A stretch of 64,000 nt of DNA from assembly GCA_020284085.1 (NCBI GenBank), contig JACEVL010000018.1:2220001-2284000 (forward strand). The letters run 5' to 3'. The notes beneath the pieces were generated by a model, which was not told the origin of the DNA, searched no databases, and was given only the letters and a program-made list of their open reading frames with translations. Made by a program: the position numbers and the translations under genes. This DNA is from Aporrectodea caliginosa. Lineage: Eukaryota; Annelida; Clitellata; Crassiclitellata; Lumbricidae. Position 1 is the stretch's first letter, and each line of letters begins with the position of its first letter. This document shows, in pieces, positions 62,700-64,000 of this stretch.

Positions 62700-64000
62700 C
62701 ATTACCTAAATACCTGATCCATGATCATGTTATTCCTCCCTCAAAAGGATCCAACATAATCACCTGCATTCCTGCCGTCAAAACTTTCTCAAGAATGGCA
62801 CTAGGTTTTACTAAATGTAAAGTCAATACAGTAGTCTAAACACTTAGGTGCAACCCCTCTGCTCATGATGAAATCGTTGAAACGTAACGTATGGTAATGT
62901 AGACGACGTTCGGAGTATATGACTTTAGTGTAAAATGTTAAATATTCTGAATACAGCTTTCCCGTTTCACGTGTACTTAGCTGTGAAGATCATGTAATTT
63001 TTCACGAAATGTGATTTTTAAAACAACAGTGTTCTGTTTTAAAATATCCCAGCGACTCCACGAACGCCAATTGGTGCTTTATATTTGATAGCTAACATGA
63101 AGTACCCTATATATATATATATATACACTTAACTAAAACCGATGCTTCTCCCTCCCCTTGAAAGTCTTTCGCTGCACAATGCACATGCGCGGTGTTGCAC
63201 TTCAGTCTGTCTTGCAAACATATTCAAGCACACTCGGTAGATCTTACGTGCCGCTCCCTTGAAAATTACTTAAACGAGCATCATTAATTTTTTTAATGGT
63301 TTGATACGTGCGTGAATACATGCATGCATAAATGCATGTAGGGCTTGTAGGCCTATGCATACTCAAATACTCATGTAAACTAAACATATCAATTTGCACT
63401 CTTGATGAAACTTGCAGGTATGTTCACGTTGCTAGCAATGTTACAAAGTTGCTCCTTATGCTCTTACTTGCTAATAAGTAGGCAGTGATTTTAAATCACT
63501 CCTCTATTAAGTAACGAGCTTCATGTATGAGAAAATTTCCAGGCGATACTGTGTACTTTGCTTCTACATTTTGAACATAGCGAGCTATAATAGCAATCCG
63601 TTAGAGATGTCCGGTCACACTTTGATGGGTCAGAGAAACCAGAAGTCAGATTACGATGCAGATGAGTTGATGTCAGTTTCTTTTGCTACTCTGAGAAATG
63701 AAGACCTGTGTTGTTTATTTTTAAGTGTATAAAGCATAAGTCACCAACCAATGGCGCTACAGGATCGTTATCAGGTCATTACCGAGAAGTTAAGTCCACT
63801 AAAACATAGGCTACAGGCATTTTATGGTGAATATTCAGTCTGAAGAAGTCAGCTGTCTACTGCGAATTCCAAATTTGGATAGTCTGTAATCGAAGTCCTT
63901 ACACACGACTAAGCATCTTATAACTTAGAAAAAGGTATAAGCATTCTTCGTTGATTTTCAAGAAAGTCTCCTGTTCACCTTCAAAGGCTCCAGGCTAAGC
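62700..64000. other. no gene recognised
   Basis: Contains a short (TA)n at 63102-63125 and one TAGGCCTA at 63346. A 69-codon + strand frame at 63523-63732 lacks any recognisable feature. Confidence 0.4.

Overview
This is a 64 kb window of an animal nuclear genome, AT-rich, with almost no long open frames. Gene pieces have GT/AG introns, and the sequence is crowded with metazoan transposon families (hAT, piggyBac, Tc1/mariner, L2/CR1 and Jockey-like LINEs, tRNA-derived SINEs, fold-back elements). A three-finger (Ly6/uPAR-like) gene, many microsatellites and the overabundant octamer TAGGCCTA suggest a marine invertebrate deuterostome such as an echinoderm. That taxonomic guess is inference only. 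One N is present at position 585. There are no operons, phages or CRISPR arrays.

Layout. 1-4090: a dispersed repeat carries a 2.9 kb hAT element, which itself carries a decayed piggyBac. 4358-9653: copy 1 of a large duplication; copy 2 is at 47164-51302 and a short inverted third copy at 43875-44257. Copy 1 has gained a block of 154-bp-type repeats plus a piggyBac MITE. 9530-10875: L2-type LINE debris. 12210-15445: a fold-back element whose long inverted arms are built from 154-bp repeats. Its loop encodes the C-terminus of a Cys-rich transposon protein, split by an 892-bp hAT MITE. 16190-18870: decayed transposon ORF, a near-perfect hairpin and a mariner. 19260-23560: more LINE and DNA-element ends and a large inverted minisatellite. 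26640-42310: one Jockey/CR1-like LINE, internally inverted and split by a 2.9 kb TA-flanked element and a 10.3 kb nest (fold-back > piggyBac-like > three TA-flanked elements, plus a mariner). 42360-43510: a small fold-back, a long perfect AAT array and LINE ends.

The likely host genes are two. A 56-residue single-pass membrane microprotein lies on the + strand at 44801-45424 (two exons). A Ly6/uPAR-type GPI-anchored protein lies on the + strand (55650-55833 joined to 59881-60320), with a pseudogenised second copy of its C-terminal exon at 62246-62400. The region 52000-55100, with echoes at 60800-61400, contains diverged direct repeats that probably record tandem duplication around the Ly6 gene.

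The most unusual signal is the octamer TAGGCCTA (about 24 by eye) and its 7-mer forms TAGGCTA/TAGCCTA. Wherever a related sequence is available for comparison, removing GGCCTA (or GCCTA/GGCTA) from after a TA restores the alignment. These therefore look like small insertions at TA, possibly excision scars of TA-targeting transposons that begin with GG and end with CC. Elements with exactly such ends (GGGTGGTCC...GGACCACCC flanked by TA) are present here.
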